DNA of 63,134 nt from the NCBI GenBank assembly GCA_037447655.1, contig JBBHKE010001793.1:1-63134 (forward strand), in the 5' to 3' direction. This stretch comes from Zygnema cylindricum (taxonomy: Eukaryota; Streptophyta; Zygnematophyceae; Zygnematales; Zygnemataceae). Each line of letters opens with the position of its first letter. Position 1 is the stretch's first letter. The notes beneath the pieces are model-generated. The model ran no database searches. It was not told the origin of the DNA and saw only the letters and a program-made list of their open reading frames with translations. The position numbers and the translations under genes are program-made. Shown piece after piece: positions 45,701 to 56,323 of the stretch.

Positions 45701-48062
45701 TAGTATCACCTTATTTTCTGTACTTTAAAACTAGGGTTTACCTATGAAGTGAAGATTTTTAGAAGCAGAGGATTAGGAAAAACATAGAGCTGTAGTTGCT
45801 GAATATCTCGCAGGTCATTTTTGGATATCAGCTCACCATTAGTCTTTTTTTTGGTTTTGGGTCAAATGGCTTATCATTTTCTGTTTTTACAAGTGACTTT
45901 ATTTTGTAACTTGTCTGCTTTTAAATCTAAATGTGTACCAAATGTTGCAGAATTCTCCCCCTCCCCATTCCACCTCCTCCTCCCCTTTCCCCCTCCCCCT
46001 CTCCCTCCCCGTTGCCAGCGACTTTCCTTGTTTTGGCTGAATTTATCGCTGGAATGTTCGTTATCACGTTTGTTTCCTGTTGTGTTTCTGCGAGGCAGGA
46101 GGCGCTGCGAGAATTCAGCGGAACAGTCATCGCTGTCTCGCATGACCGCTATTTTCTGCGACAAATCGTCAACCGAGTGATCGAGGTTAATGATCACAAG
46201 CTTCAAGATTATCAGGGAGACTATAATGTCAGTTTTTTTCTATCGCTACATTTTTTTGATTATTATTGTTATTGTTATTGTAATTGTGTTGTTATTGTTA
46301 TTGTTATTGTTATTATTTATTATTTATTATTATAGTTATTTATTATATAATTATATAATTATTAATTATTATGTTATTTAATTATTATTGTTTATTGTTA
46401 TTTATTTATTATTGTTTATTGTTTTTGTTATTTATTATTGTTATTATTGTTTATTATTATTTATTATTTATTATTGTTATTTATTATTTATTATTTATTA
46501 TTTTATTTTTTTATTATTATTATTATTTATTATTATTATCATGTGCTTATTGTTATTTATTATTGTTATTATTAAATATTATTGTTATTAATTACTATTA
46601 TTGTTATTATTTACTATTATTGTTATTATTTATTATTATTATTTATTATTTATTATTGTTATTTATTATTTATTATTATTATTTTTTATTTTTATTATTA
46701 TTTATTATTATTATCAAGTGCTTGTTTGGAAGGATGTGAAGACGAGGCGGTGAGTTGTGGCTGGGTGAGGCTGGGCACTGCAGTACTACCTGGAGAAGAA
46801 TTTGGAGGCGAGAAGAAAGGAGCTCGAGCGGGAGAGTGAGTTGGAGGCGGCCGCTCCCACAGTCAAAGCAAAATCAAAAATGTCTAAGGTAAAAGGACAA
46901 CTTTTTTTTTCTTTCGGTAAGATGATAGAAAAGAAACGGTGTGTGTATGCCCTCTCCCTCCCCCTCCCTCTCCCTCTCCCTCTCTCTACCCTCCCCTCCC
47001 TTCCCCCCCTTCCCTCCCCTCCCCTCCCTTTCCCCCTCCCCTCGTCTCCCCCTCCCCCTCCCCCTCCCCCTCCCCCTCCCCCTCCCCCCCCCCTTCTGCC
47101 CTCGTCCTCGCCCTTTCCACGACCTGCTCCCTCTCCCTCCACTCCTCCCCTCTCTCTCTTTGTAAGATGTTCCTTGAAGCTTGGCGTTATTCTAATGAAA
47201 AACTTTGTGCTGCTCTGAGCTCCCTCCGGAGTTTAATATTGTAAATCTATAAATAAATAGAGAGAGTATTATCTGACATTTCCTTAACCTCTCTGTTCGC
47301 GTTATAAATTGTATTGAACTTATTTTTCACTCTCTTTTTACTCGATTCAACTGTAATCGGGATGACTTCATTATGATCCTGACTGCTATTTTTTTCGAAT
47401 ATTTTTTCCCGTTTTTTTTTTTTTTTTTTTTTTTTTTTTCCCCTTAATATGGGATAGCCTGAAAAGGAATTCCAGAAAAAGGCAAAACTCAAGCTCTCCG
47501 AAATTTAATAGTGAAAACCTATAATGTAAATAGAGAATTAGTCAATACTCACCCTCAGTTTGTGTTATTAAAAATGTTCAACTTATTTTTTTTACCGATT
47601 AAACTTGGGATGTTGGGATGCGACTTTTTTTTTTCTATCCCTCTTTTTTTCTCCTTTTCTTTTTTTTTTTTTTTTTTTCTCTTTCTTTTCTTTTCTTTCA
47701 TTTTATCTTTTATGAATACTGGGTAGGCAGAGTAAGAACTCCAAAAAAATAAAAAAATTTAAGCCCTCCGAAATATAATAGTGATAGTCTTTAGTATATA
47801 ATAATAGTTATCAGTACTTCCTTCCGCGTTTGTTTTAATTGTTTAAACTCTAGTTGGGATGTTTGACCGGTACATTTTTCTTTTACCTCTTTTGTTTTTC
47901 TTCTTTCTTTTCCTTTTTCTTTTGTTTATTTCTTTTTTTTAATTTTTTTTTGTTTTGATGGGGTAGGCGGAGAAGGAGCTCCAAAAGAAGCAAAAAGCTC
48001 AAGCCTTTACACAAGGGAAAGCGAAAGGAAAGGTGTCAAAAAACGCAAAACGGTGGGGTTGA
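39730..48062 (+). CDS. ABCF5: ABC-F family ATPase, plant ABCF5 type, 8 exons, 777 aa
   Basis: Exons: 39730-41151, 41934-42077, 42662-42841, 43920-44075, 44711-44812, 46099-46227, 46784-46888, 47967-48062. All introns are GT-AG and phase 0, and the joined frame is open to TGA. It is a soluble twin-ATPase protein without membrane segments; ABC-F proteins act on ribosomes. Domain 1 (from residue ~181): Walker [10 protein letters not shown] (214-222), signature SGGWQ (345), Walker [13 protein letters not shown] (D368), H-loop VSHDR (H398). Then a charged linker (about 415-500). Domain 2: GPNGCGKST (542-550), LSGGEK (629), [10 protein letters not shown] (D653), VSHDR (H683). The lysine-rich tail ends NAKRWG. 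The first 180 residues are Ser/Ala-rich with few acidic residues near the start, fitting a plastid transit peptide (inferred). The start chosen is the first ATG of the open exon; internal Mets at about 29 and 110 are alternatives. Confidence 0.95.
43355..43543. mobile_element. Degenerate mariner-like MITE in ABCF5 intron 3
   Basis: CACCGCACATGGCTATTAG at the left and TATAGCGATGGGCAGTG at the right, with TA on the left flank and CA on the right. It resembles the clean copy at 45022-45219. About 189 bp, non-coding. Confidence 0.55.
45022..45219. mobile_element. Mariner-like (Stowaway-type) MITE in ABCF5 intron 5
   Basis: 198 bp with 24-bp terminal inverted repeats (CACC(T/G)CCCATCGTTATTAG, then TGTTA), matching at 23 of 24 positions, and TA on both sides (45020-45021, 45220-45221). 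TA target sites and small size are the hallmarks of Tc1/mariner MITEs. Confidence 0.88.
46255..46720. repeat. (TTA/TTG)n microsatellite in ABCF5 intron 6
   Basis: About 465 bases of nearly pure ATT/TTG/TTA trinucleotides fill most of intron 6. The ORFs through it (poly-Leu/Ile/Tyr) are spurious. Confidence 0.92.
46951..47160. repeat. CCCTCT/CCCCCT tract in ABCF5 intron 7
   Basis: About 210 bases of pyrimidine-only DNA on the coding strand, with runs of CCCCCT around 47045-47095. It has the same hexamer vocabulary as the 23763-28170 array. A shorter tract lies at 45955-46010 in intron 5. Confidence 0.9.
47215..47966 (+). repeat. Degenerate tandem repeats containing decayed copies of ABCF5 exon 8
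   Basis: Intron 7 holds three imperfect repeats of about 240-270 bp, starting near 47215, 47457 and 47727, the last leading to the true exon at 47967. The second and third open with eroded versions of the acceptor plus exon start. The true exon begins TAG-GCGGAGAAGGAGCTCC; the decayed ones read TAG-CCTGAAAAGGAATTCC (47457) and TAG-GCAGAGTAAGAACTCC (47727). Shared downstream words are CTCCGAAAT(T/A)TAATAG and GTTGGGATG, each followed by T-rich runs. Only the last copy keeps an open frame to a stop. Confidence 0.8.
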
Positions 48063-48632
48063 GACTGAAAAAATAAGGTGACATAGAAACATCGAAAAAA
48101 CCGCCCAACGAGACAAAAGGAATCGTAATTAAACCGATACAGGTGATTACAGTATAGTCAGTGCAGTATTGAGGATTGCTATGTAGTTAATTTCGAGAGA
48201 GCAAAGGCGCTTTTAGGGTCTTATCGGAAACTAGATTAAACTTTTTTTTTTTTTAGGTTAAGGGGATTTCTGTTTCCTTGTCTTTTCGGTCCCAATAAGA
48301 AACCCCATGTTGTTGGCGTGGTTTGTAATTAGGGTGGATTGAGTGTTTGTTTTTTCAATATTGGATTCAAACTTATAAATTGAACACCTTTTTTTTTTTT
48401 TTTAGTGAAGTTAGGACACATTTTAGGGCTCTATGGGCCAATATCTGTCATCTTTTGACCTTTTGCACGGATAGACGAATGCCTTCCTTTCGTCTCACGT
48501 CATTCTTTTGTCCAGTAGTGCACGGGAATGTACATTTCTTTTCTTCGTTGTACTTTCTTGTAATGTATATCCTCTGAAGTTTATTCATGTGTTGTCGCTA
48601 ATATTACATTTCTGTTTGATTCATTTCTTTAA
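48063..48632. other. 3' flank of ABCF5
   Basis: Presumed 3' UTR and downstream sequence. T-rich runs occur near 48242 and 48390. A TGTAATGTATATCC stretch near 48560 could be polyadenylation-related. No gene recognised. Confidence 0.4.
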
Positions 48633-48793
48633 AGTTAATTGTTATTAAGAAAGATGGTTCCAATGCTATTTTTGCGACTGAGATAGTTGAATAATATTTT
48701 TAGAAATTATAAACGCTGGGTTTCTCTTTACCTGGGGGGATAGAATGGTATTGGTAATGTACCTTTTATGTTGTGTTCTACAGAGGGAAACAT
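48633..48793. repeat. 161-bp direct repeat, copy 1
   Basis: Identical base for base to 49452-49612 (period 819). It runs from AGTTAATTGTTATTAAG to CAGAGGGAAACAT. The intervening 658 bp is unrelated to the flanks. Confidence 0.95.
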
Positions 48794-48988
48794 CGTTACT
48801 GGAAAGCTGTCAGGAAGCTCCAATGATGTGGGCGTAATTCTTGACCGTTGGATGTTTCACTTTTCGAGATCCGCGAAGCAATCGAGCACATCATCCAGTG
48901 GGCTGAGGAGAGTTGGGGCCCACTAGATGATTGCCATTCATTACCATTGTTACACGTGAAAAGGAAAAAAAAATGTCTACGTTGTACA

Positions 48989-49076
48989 AGCGATCACAGG
49001 CGTGCACGTCGTACATGCCATGTGCCTCCTACCGCGATCACAGGCGTGCACGTAGTACATGCCATGTGCCTCCTAC
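48989..49076. repeat. 44-bp tandem duplication
   Basis: Two adjacent 44-bp copies starting GCGATCACAGGCGTGCACGT, one mismatch between them, located between the two 161-bp repeats. Confidence 0.95.
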
Positions 49077-49451
49077 CACGTTGAATGCAGGTCAGGTGAA
49101 AATATCCTCGCACGCTCCGTCTGACATCCACCGACATTCAAAGTTTGCCGCGACCTTCAAAGTTTGTCGCGTCTTTTTGTCATTCTGTTTCGAAATTTTG
49201 ATTTCCATTTTCAAAATCAAAATCTAGCCGAAAACTTTATGTACGAATCATTAATTTCCTCAGGTGGTACAGAAATTTCGTACAGATATTCCGTTTGTAG
49301 ATTTTTTCAAGATTTTTAGAATCTGGACTATTATCGGCTACTTATCGGCGATAAGACCGATAGCGATATATTGTACCAATATATCGATTATCGGGTCCCC
49401 GAAAAATGGCCCATATCGGTTATCGGAAAATCCTTACCGATACACAACACT

Positions 49452-49612
49452 AGTTAATTGTTATTAAGAAAGATGGTTCCAATGCTATTTTTGCGACTGA
49501 GATAGTTGAATAATATTTTTAGAAATTATAAACGCTGGGTTTCTCTTTACCTGGGGGGATAGAATGGTATTGGTAATGTACCTTTTATGTTGTGTTCTAC
49601 AGAGGGAAACAT
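49452..49612. repeat. 161-bp direct repeat, copy 2
   Basis: Exact copy of 48633-48793. Just upstream (49330-49445) lies a stretch dense in ATCGG/CCGAT words, for example GGCTACTTATCGGCGATAAG. Confidence 0.95.
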
Positions 49613-52095
49613 ACGAAGGTAGTAAGAAATCGACATCTGGAGACACCTTTTCCAAATTACGTAACGTGGTTACGGTCGCAAGTGTGAAATGGTCTCTAAG
49701 GTATAGCGCGAACCACACTAATTTGGTGTGCGTCTTCTTTGGCACTGGAACAGAGTATAGTGATTGGGAATCATCTACGTACCCTGCATACCTGTATTAG
49801 AACTAATAATGCTGAAATGTGATATGTTTCTTAGTGCTGATAGTGATTCATTTGCTGAAATTGTTCAGTAAATGTGGATTTTATGACAAACCGAAATTGT
49901 TGATTACAAAATATGTACTCACCAAAGTTCAGCGGGTTCAACTAGGTGAGATGGGGCTAATTTCCAGAAGCTGTGAGGCCCCACATAAGGTTGTCGCAGG
50001 TGAAGCAGCAGTCAACGCTTACGCTTTCCCCGAATTCAACAAAACAAACCGGTTTCTTGGCAGATTGATTTGTTAATTCGCTGACGGTTTGAACTGGAAT
50101 GGCTCGGTCCGAGCAATTTGATAAACTGCTTGGTTCGGTCCAATCACGTCGAACTTGGTTTGAACTGATGTGCGAATGTAATGTTGTACAGCAGTATAAA
50201 AGGTACATAATCATACACAAGGGAAAAGCCTAATATTGCACACAATTCATACAAGGAGAACGTTAAAACTGGGGAACGTCATTCCAAGATTTCTCACCTA
50301 GTAGCATTTTTAAGATTCTTAGAATTTGGACCGTTCGAATTGTTCGGTTCAGCAGAATGCGATAATTTCGTTCGACCTGTGAATCTGCAGTCTCCAAACC
50401 AAACCATTCTGTTTGATTCACACTGGAACCGAACATGAGACAAACTGAGCTGGGCCCTTTGCAAATAACGTCGTGATGACGGTCGTACTTCATACTCAGT
50501 TCATACAATTTGGACGGACATTCCATAGGCTTCATACATTCGGTATGTACACAAAAAACATGAAGTACGTGAAGTTTTAGAATATATGGGTCGATTATTT
50601 GCACTTATAGTGATAGCAATATTTCTGGCAAATTTGATAAATGTCGACTTATGAGCTTCTCAGTATTACGACATAGAGAAATCATCATACATCAAGAGCG
50701 ATTGGTATACATCTCTAGCAATACTACCCTTGACAACTTCATCTTTGCACCAACTGTGTTGAATCACCGTGGCAGTTTGAGATATGGAGCTTGAACCAAT
50801 TTATGCCTTTTGTTTCCACCCTTTGCATGCCTCTCATTGGTCGTGCAAAAAAAGGAAAAACGTGTGTTCAAAGTTTTCTCAAGTTTAAGTTCCCTTACCA
50901 TGCGTATTTCTTGTAGCAGAAAATTCACACCAACCTCCTTTTGAAACGCTGATGAAAATTCGCTTTCCATTCACAAGCGGAAGATTGGCAACCTGTACAA
51001 CTTTTAACTTTTTTGCCATGTGGCCATCGCGCTTTTTGATTCAATCTGCTTTTTTTTTTTTTTTTTTTTTTTCTGCTAACTACCCTGCCATGCTCCTTCA
51101 ATCGGGTTTATATGACTCTAAATAAATGAAAAAACTTCAGGAAATTGAGACATATTAAGGAACCGCAATGGTAAACCATTCGAGTACATGGAAACAAAAA
51201 AAACGGGAAGAAAATTTGAAACTACAAAAACGAACATGTAAATAAAGGGGAAAGGAAATGTATGTTTCCTTTGCTGGCGTAAGTTGCCAGTTTTATAAGC
51301 TGAGTGTTTTGTTTTAAACAGTCCAAACGTCTGACCCGAGACTTTAAACATGCATACACCGTTTTAACTGAAGACAGGCTAGTTTTTGGCTTGTCCTAAG
51401 TAAGTCGCAGTTGGATTGCCCACGGAACTTTTTCTGATAATAATCCATACAGCTCTTAAGACTGGTTATCTAGGCAATATAAAAAATCCAAAAGAGTTAA
51501 ACAGTCAGAACACATAAATCTACGGATACAGACTAGCAAGAACAAACACCAGAAAAGGTTAAATTGACCACCCACTGCGATAAATTAACGAGCCAAAATT
51601 TTCTGGTAAACATAGAAATCAACCATTTAAACAATTGTCCAACGACGAGTCATGTACAGCTCAGAAAAGATTGGTTCCATAATTGAGGACTTCTATATTT
51701 TAAGAAAAAAATCAACCAAAAGAATCTCTTTCAAAATTGAGCAGGCTCTAGTTTACACACTCAGACCTTCTAAGCCACAAAAGTTCAAATGTAAGTTCAA
51801 ATGAAATATCTCCCAACACTGTTTCTCCAAATTACTTACATGCTTTTATAAACAACTATAAATGAAATTAGAGCAACAATTCCGCAAAAAACCACTACTG
51901 CTCTATATAATTGCAGCACAAAACCATATCACAAAACTGCTTTATTAGCACTACGATTTCTCGTCACACTATCTCTTCAAGCAACCAAACCATCCAACAA
52001 AGTCTTTTCATATTCGAGTAGCATGCATTATCAAATAGTTTGGATTATCAAATAGTTTGTGATATCAATTGGGTACAGAAATATGTCTTTTCCAT
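49613..52095. other. Intergenic region between ABCF5 and TIM9
   Basis: About 2.5 kb with no recognised gene. It contains short ORFs (78 codons at 49564-49800; 113 codons minus at 50263-50604) without family features, GGTTCGGT/ACCGAAC words at 50100-50430, and a T27-type run at about 51050-51072. Confidence 0.4.
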
Positions 52096-53770
52096 TCATC
52101 TTGGATCATCCGGACTCGAAGCATCGGATTGAAGCTCAGCAAATCGCATACTCACTCGAGTCGTCGATTTTAAAAACTTTTCGGCGCAGCGTTTTACACA
52201 CGTCTCCTCCGTTTTATCGAGGGTTTTTCTTCTGAACCCTTCGATACAATGATTGAAACATTTCTCTACCAAGAAATTGTACATTCTTAAGCTGCAAAAA
52301 CCATCCCAGACAAATTTCGAAGTCAACAACAAATTTATGGTTTAAGCTTTAAAACAGCCTACAACTTTCCAAAACTGAAACCAAACCATTTTCATAGACT
52401 AAAAGCATTTTCGAACCTCAAAACTTGATACATTACACTGTGAATTGTTCCTAGGATAAGGAAATTATTAGCATGGGGTTTACATTAGTGTTAATAATTC
52501 TAATCCGGTCCCGAGTGACGCGGTTGTTTCCAAACCGTGTAAAGAATAAGCGTTAAGAAAGAAACAATTACTATGACTGGTACTATTTTAGGTTTGAGGG
52601 CTACAATTTAGGGGCACCCATATAATGTTATTAACTCCAATAACGATGCGAAGTGTACCATCCTCGTTTCACACGTAAAATACTCCAAACTTTAATCTAT
52701 GAAAAAACCATTTACAGCTGCAGTTGGCGATTCAAATTATTTTCTTTTGCCCGGTGATTTGAACCAAAAGGCAGTTACTTTTCAAGAATTCAACAGATCT
52801 GACAAAATTGTATTGTATAACATAAGCATACTTCAAGTAAATACAATTCAGGTACATGTAAAGTACACATAAGTACATGTTAAGTGCACCAAAGGTATAT
52901 CGAAGTACAAGAAAGGTACATGTAAAAATGCATAATACATATTTGGAGTATACGGCCGCACACAATGTGTGTAAATAACAAAAAAAGTACAGTGATATGC
53001 GGTACTCCATTAACTGTATCATAGTGGAACCAAAACTATTTCTCTCTTGTTCTAGGACCGTCTTTGTTTACTGCTTACGCTGATGTACGGAATTTACCAC
53101 CATTTGTACTATTTGTTTCCGGTTTTTTTTTTAAGGGTTTTAGCTTTTCCTAGTTGTATGTATGGGAACAATTGAGCGAGCGTGACTGGTGTCTTGTCAC
53201 GGGCGCCTCGTGTCCCATCCTCTGCTGCTGCTGCTGCCCCTGTACGGACTGTACGGACTGTACGGACGCCAGCTTGGGCGGCGCCCAGCTGCTGCCAGTC
53301 TTCCTGCTCCTCTCTCTTCGGCTCCCTCGCGGCACTCGCACGTGGGAGGACCTCCAGCCGCAAATGCCGGAGGTCGCTATCTTCACACGCCGGGCGAGGA
53401 AAATATCTGCATCACTAACCCTAGAAACGACAAAAAATATGTGCACACCAAAAATAGCGGTGGCTCGGACCTAACGCGGGGGAAAAGGTGCATCGTGTTT
53501 GAAAAGGAAAAAAATGGAAAATATATTCTACGAGGGAAGTTGAATGGTTGCAGGAAATGGCTTTATTTTATTTCATGTCTTTTTTTCATGTTCAGCTTCA
53601 TGATATTTTAAAGTATTCTGATTTCTCTGTAAAACTTGTGCAGTGAAGAAAAAGTACAGTACATGTGCAAATTAAGAATATTACCTGTCTTTCATCTGCA
53701 TGGTCTCCATCATTTGTCCCATTCGTCTGTTGTCCTCCTCGGACAAACCGTCCAAATTCATGCCCTCCAT
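52096..53770 (-). CDS. TIM9: Mitochondrial import chaperone Tim9, 2 exons, 93 aa
   Basis: Exon 1 is 53770-53685 (28 codons plus AG) and exon 2 is 52291-52096, joined by a GT-AG intron of 1,393 bp that splits a serine codon (AG/C). The protein starts MEGMNLDGLSEEDNRRMGQM. Residues 40-64 carry the twin CX3C motif, CFNHC and CVKRC, separated by 15 residues, followed by AEKFLKSTTRVSMRFAEL. Length (93) equals typical plant Tim9. In the family the four cysteines form two disulphides and the protein forms a hexamer with Tim10 in the intermembrane space, escorting carrier precursors. The ATG is preceded by an acceptor-like TTTAGCAG, so a 5' UTR intron upstream is possible. Identification is by motif, length and exon joining. 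Confidence 0.93.
52436..52655. mobile_element. Mariner-like MITE in the TIM9 intron
   Basis: 220 bp with left end CACTGTGAATTGTTCC and right end AATAACGATGCGAAGTG, TA on each side (52434-52435, 52656-52657). Internal words (GAGTGACGCGG, GTTTGAGGGC, GGGGCACCCATATAATG) resemble the MITE at 54035-54250. Confidence 0.7.
53222..53267. repeat. (CTG)5 followed by TGTACGGAC x3
   Basis: A CTG run (53222-53236) and three tandem TGTACGGAC units (53241-53267) in a GC-richer patch (53150-53420) of the TIM9 intron. ORFs on both strands cross it, but none has a family signature. Confidence 0.85.
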
Positions 53771-54034
53771 TTTCTGCTAAACAAAAACTGTTCGACGTGG
53801 TTTGTTTTTTTTCTTCCCTTGTGAGAAAACTTGCAATGTCAAGCTGCAAAAGATGCGAAAGGTACGAATTGGAAAGAAGAGAACAGTCGATGGGCAAACT
53901 TTTTTGACAAAAATTCAACAAGAACGATCAAAACAACGTTTGACAGAGAATGGGGGAAAACAAAAATCCAAACATTCGCAAAAACCTCGTATCTGTTGCG
54001 CGGAATGAGGGCTCAGGACCCATACTGTACTGTA

Positions 54035-54250
54035 CACCTTGAATCGTTATTAGCGTATAAAAATTATTAGTGTAAAGAAATTATTAGTGTAAAGAAAAAA
54101 TTAGTGTCATTCATTCTAATTTAGTTCAAGGAGACGTGGCAGATTATGGTCCACGTCCTTAAATAGTGCAATTTAATATATTTAAGGTATCAATGTCAAA
54201 ATTTTGGGGTGCCCATATAGCGTACATAAGGCTAATAACGATTCACGGTG
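54035..54250. mobile_element. Mariner-like MITE, clean copy
   Basis: 216 bp, TIRs CACC(T/G)TGAATCGTTATTAG, TA on both sides (54033-54034, 54251-54252). It carries GAGACGTGGCAG internally, also found in the intron 5 copy (GTGACGTGGCAA). Confidence 0.85.
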
Positions 54251-54382
54251 TACTGTAGTTTCACACGCTCGAAAACAATGGGAAACGCCATATGCTGTTT
54301 AGTTGACCTGTTGACCGTATTATAAATAATAATACTCCATATAATATGCTACACCGTGAATCGCTTATAGTGTCAATAAATT
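54232..54382. repeat. ~145-bp repeat, copy 1 (second at 55688-55836)
   Basis: From the right end of a mariner-like MITE (CTAATAACGATT…GGTGTA) through ACAATG(G/A)GAAACGCCATATG to a left MITE end (CTACACC(G/A)TGAATCGC). The copies are about 90% identical, 1,456 bp apart. A nested MITE (54393-55145) accounts for half of the spacing. Confidence 0.85.
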
Positions 54383-54392
54383 ATGGGAATTG

Positions 54393-55145
54393 GGGTATGT
54401 CCCCATGTGCATAAGTAAGGGTTTTTTTCTGTCGTTTTCTTTTAAAACTTGGCGCCATACTGCCTAAGTTGCAACTGTACGAAGGAATCGCAAATTTGTA
54501 GAGTACAATTTGCGTCATCCTCGAACTTAGGATGTACGAAAACTTGTCGTCTTGTGTTTTTTGACCCACTTCCACGACAAAAAACGTCATCTTCAAACTA
54601 CGTGCGATTTGTTTTAAAACTAGGTATTTTCGATAAACAAATAAGAACATATATTAGCACGTGCCGTAATTTTCGAAAATTTCATACGATTTCTAAGAAC
54701 AAAAAAAAGTACAGAATTCGCTATGTTTTGTCCGTTTCCGTTCAATCCGACAAAGAAAAGTACACAAATTGTTTGGTTTTGTCCGTTTTCGTTCAGTACG
54801 GAATTTTTTTTGCAGGGCCGCAGGGTTCTCGTAATTCCGATGCCATTTCACGTCGAGCGGACAAGACGCGAAGGCAAAGCACATCTTCTTCAACCGTGAA
54901 ACTGCACAGGCAATGCGGTACGTCTACAATGTCACAGTAACAAGCAGTTCCAAAAAATAACGTGCGACAACACAGATTGTAGACGTTGACAACCGTCACA
55001 GGTATTGTCGACGTATACAATCGTCAAAAACGTAAGTTACGATTACGTTCTTACACATAGGGACACTTGAAAACCGAGTCCGACGGATCCGCGCTAAAAT
55101 ACAGAGTAGGTTCGCTAAGTTACAAGTACATGGGGACATACCCTT
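54393..55145 (+). mobile_element. MITE family H1, complete copy
   Basis: 753 bp with TIRs GGGTATGTCCCCATGT and ACATGGGGACATACCC, flanked by TTG on both sides (54390-54392, 55146-55148). Homologues: 22437 (left part), 36259-36966 (complete, inverted), 38381-38716 (right part). No ORF with transposase motifs. It is inserted in a mariner-like MITE. Confidence 0.85.
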
Positions 55146-55148
55146 GAT

Positions 55149-55687
55149 CATGACATTGACTGTTTTGGTTGCGCACAGTCACTTACGTCACTTTGTCAAA
55201 AAATATGCGTTTGAATTACATATTGGTACAAATAAAGTACCGTTAAGTACAAATTTGACGGTCAACAGGTTGAACAAATTTGACTTTCAAAATATTGTTT
55301 CAACCGCTTAAAATTTTGCCGCGCTTGCGGACGTCAACCGTCATAGTAAAATTAGCAATTCAGACGGAAAGGACGTGACTTTGGGGACGTGTGAAAATTT
55401 TAATTTTACTTCATCGCACATGTTTATAGTCCACATGTAGCGATTTTACAGCTTCTGTATTGGTGTAACAGGATCTCCTACCTCTCAGAAAATCCCATTA
55501 CTACAAACAATTCCAACCACACATTCCACACATTGGAAAACACACATCCACATTTGACAACACTCACATAAGGATAAACTTTAAATTAAATTCCTAATTA
55601 GAATAGACGATTTCTTCGAAAATTTTCAAATTCCCAATTAGCGTAAACCACGCTAATTATTCGTATACGCTAAAAAAACATACACGC
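55149..55687. other. AT-rich sequence, remnant MITE
   Basis: Probably the interior and right part of the mariner-like element that starts at about 54352 and ends at 55705 (…GCTAATAACGATTGGCGGTG). No gene. Confidence 0.4.
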
Positions 55688-55836
55688 TAATAACGATTGG
55701 CGGTGTACTGTACTGTAGTTTCACACGTTCGAAAACAATGAGAAACGCCATATGCTGTTTAGTTGACCGTATTATAAATAATAATACTCCATATAATACG
55801 CTACACCATGAATCGCTTGTAGTGTCGATAAATTAT
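55688..55836. repeat. ~145-bp repeat, copy 2
   Basis: See 54232-54382. Here CTGTACTGTAG shows a small internal duplication absent from copy 1. Confidence 0.85.
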
Positions 55837-56285
55837 TAGTGTAAAGGAACAAATAGTGTTATTGATGCTATATTGGGCTTCGTAACCTCGAGCCAACAAA
55901 ACACACTAAATTCAGTCATTTCGATACACATTCCCATATACCGGCTAGCCGCTATAGCTTGTGTTCACGTAGTCGACGTTTGAACAGGTGAGAACAGGTC
56001 CGCGTCATTTTTCCCCACCGTCTTTATTACTAGGATTCAAATCTGAGTGCGCTTCCCCATGTTATCGCCACTCACTTTCCCGTCTCGACGCCGTTATTTG
56101 ACACTTAGTTGTACTTTAGGACGAATTAACGAGCATTTATCGTACGAACTGACGCATCCATACAAAAACATTTTTTAAAAGCCCTCTTAAAATAGTGCCA
56201 TTGACGTTAAATAAACCGTACCTATATTAACGTAAAGAAAATTTTATTATTATAAAATTATGTTTTAGGTTCAAGGGTCAGTGTT
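55837..56285. other. No recognised feature
   Basis: About 450 bases. Short words typical of the mariner-like MITEs recur (AGTGTTATTG, ATATTAACGTAAAG), but no ends can be defined and no gene is visible. Confidence 0.4.
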
Positions 56286-56323
56286 AAGGTGAAGTTCCAT
56301 CGGACAAAAAGTGAAGTTGTTTA
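56286..56323 (+). mobile_element. H2 terminus cut by element 3
   Basis: TTAAGGTGAAGTTCCATCGG followed by ACAAAAAGTGAAGTTGTT, matching the start of the element at 21747. It is interrupted at 56324 by the LTR of element 3, showing that element 3 inserted into an H2 MITE. Confidence 0.7.

Noticed and set aside
46371-46739. Leu/Ile/Tyr-rich ORFs in ABCF5 intron 6
   Set aside because: Products of the TTA/TTG microsatellite, inside an intron defined by perfect exon joining.
49564-49800. 78-codon ORF after the second 161-bp repeat
   Set aside because: It begins inside duplicated non-coding sequence, shows no family motif and is not convincing as an exon.
53150-53611. ORFs of 98-140 codons on both strands in the TIM9 intron
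   Set aside because: They coincide with a GC-rich, CTG-repeat patch, overlap each other in opposite strands and lack any recognisable motif.
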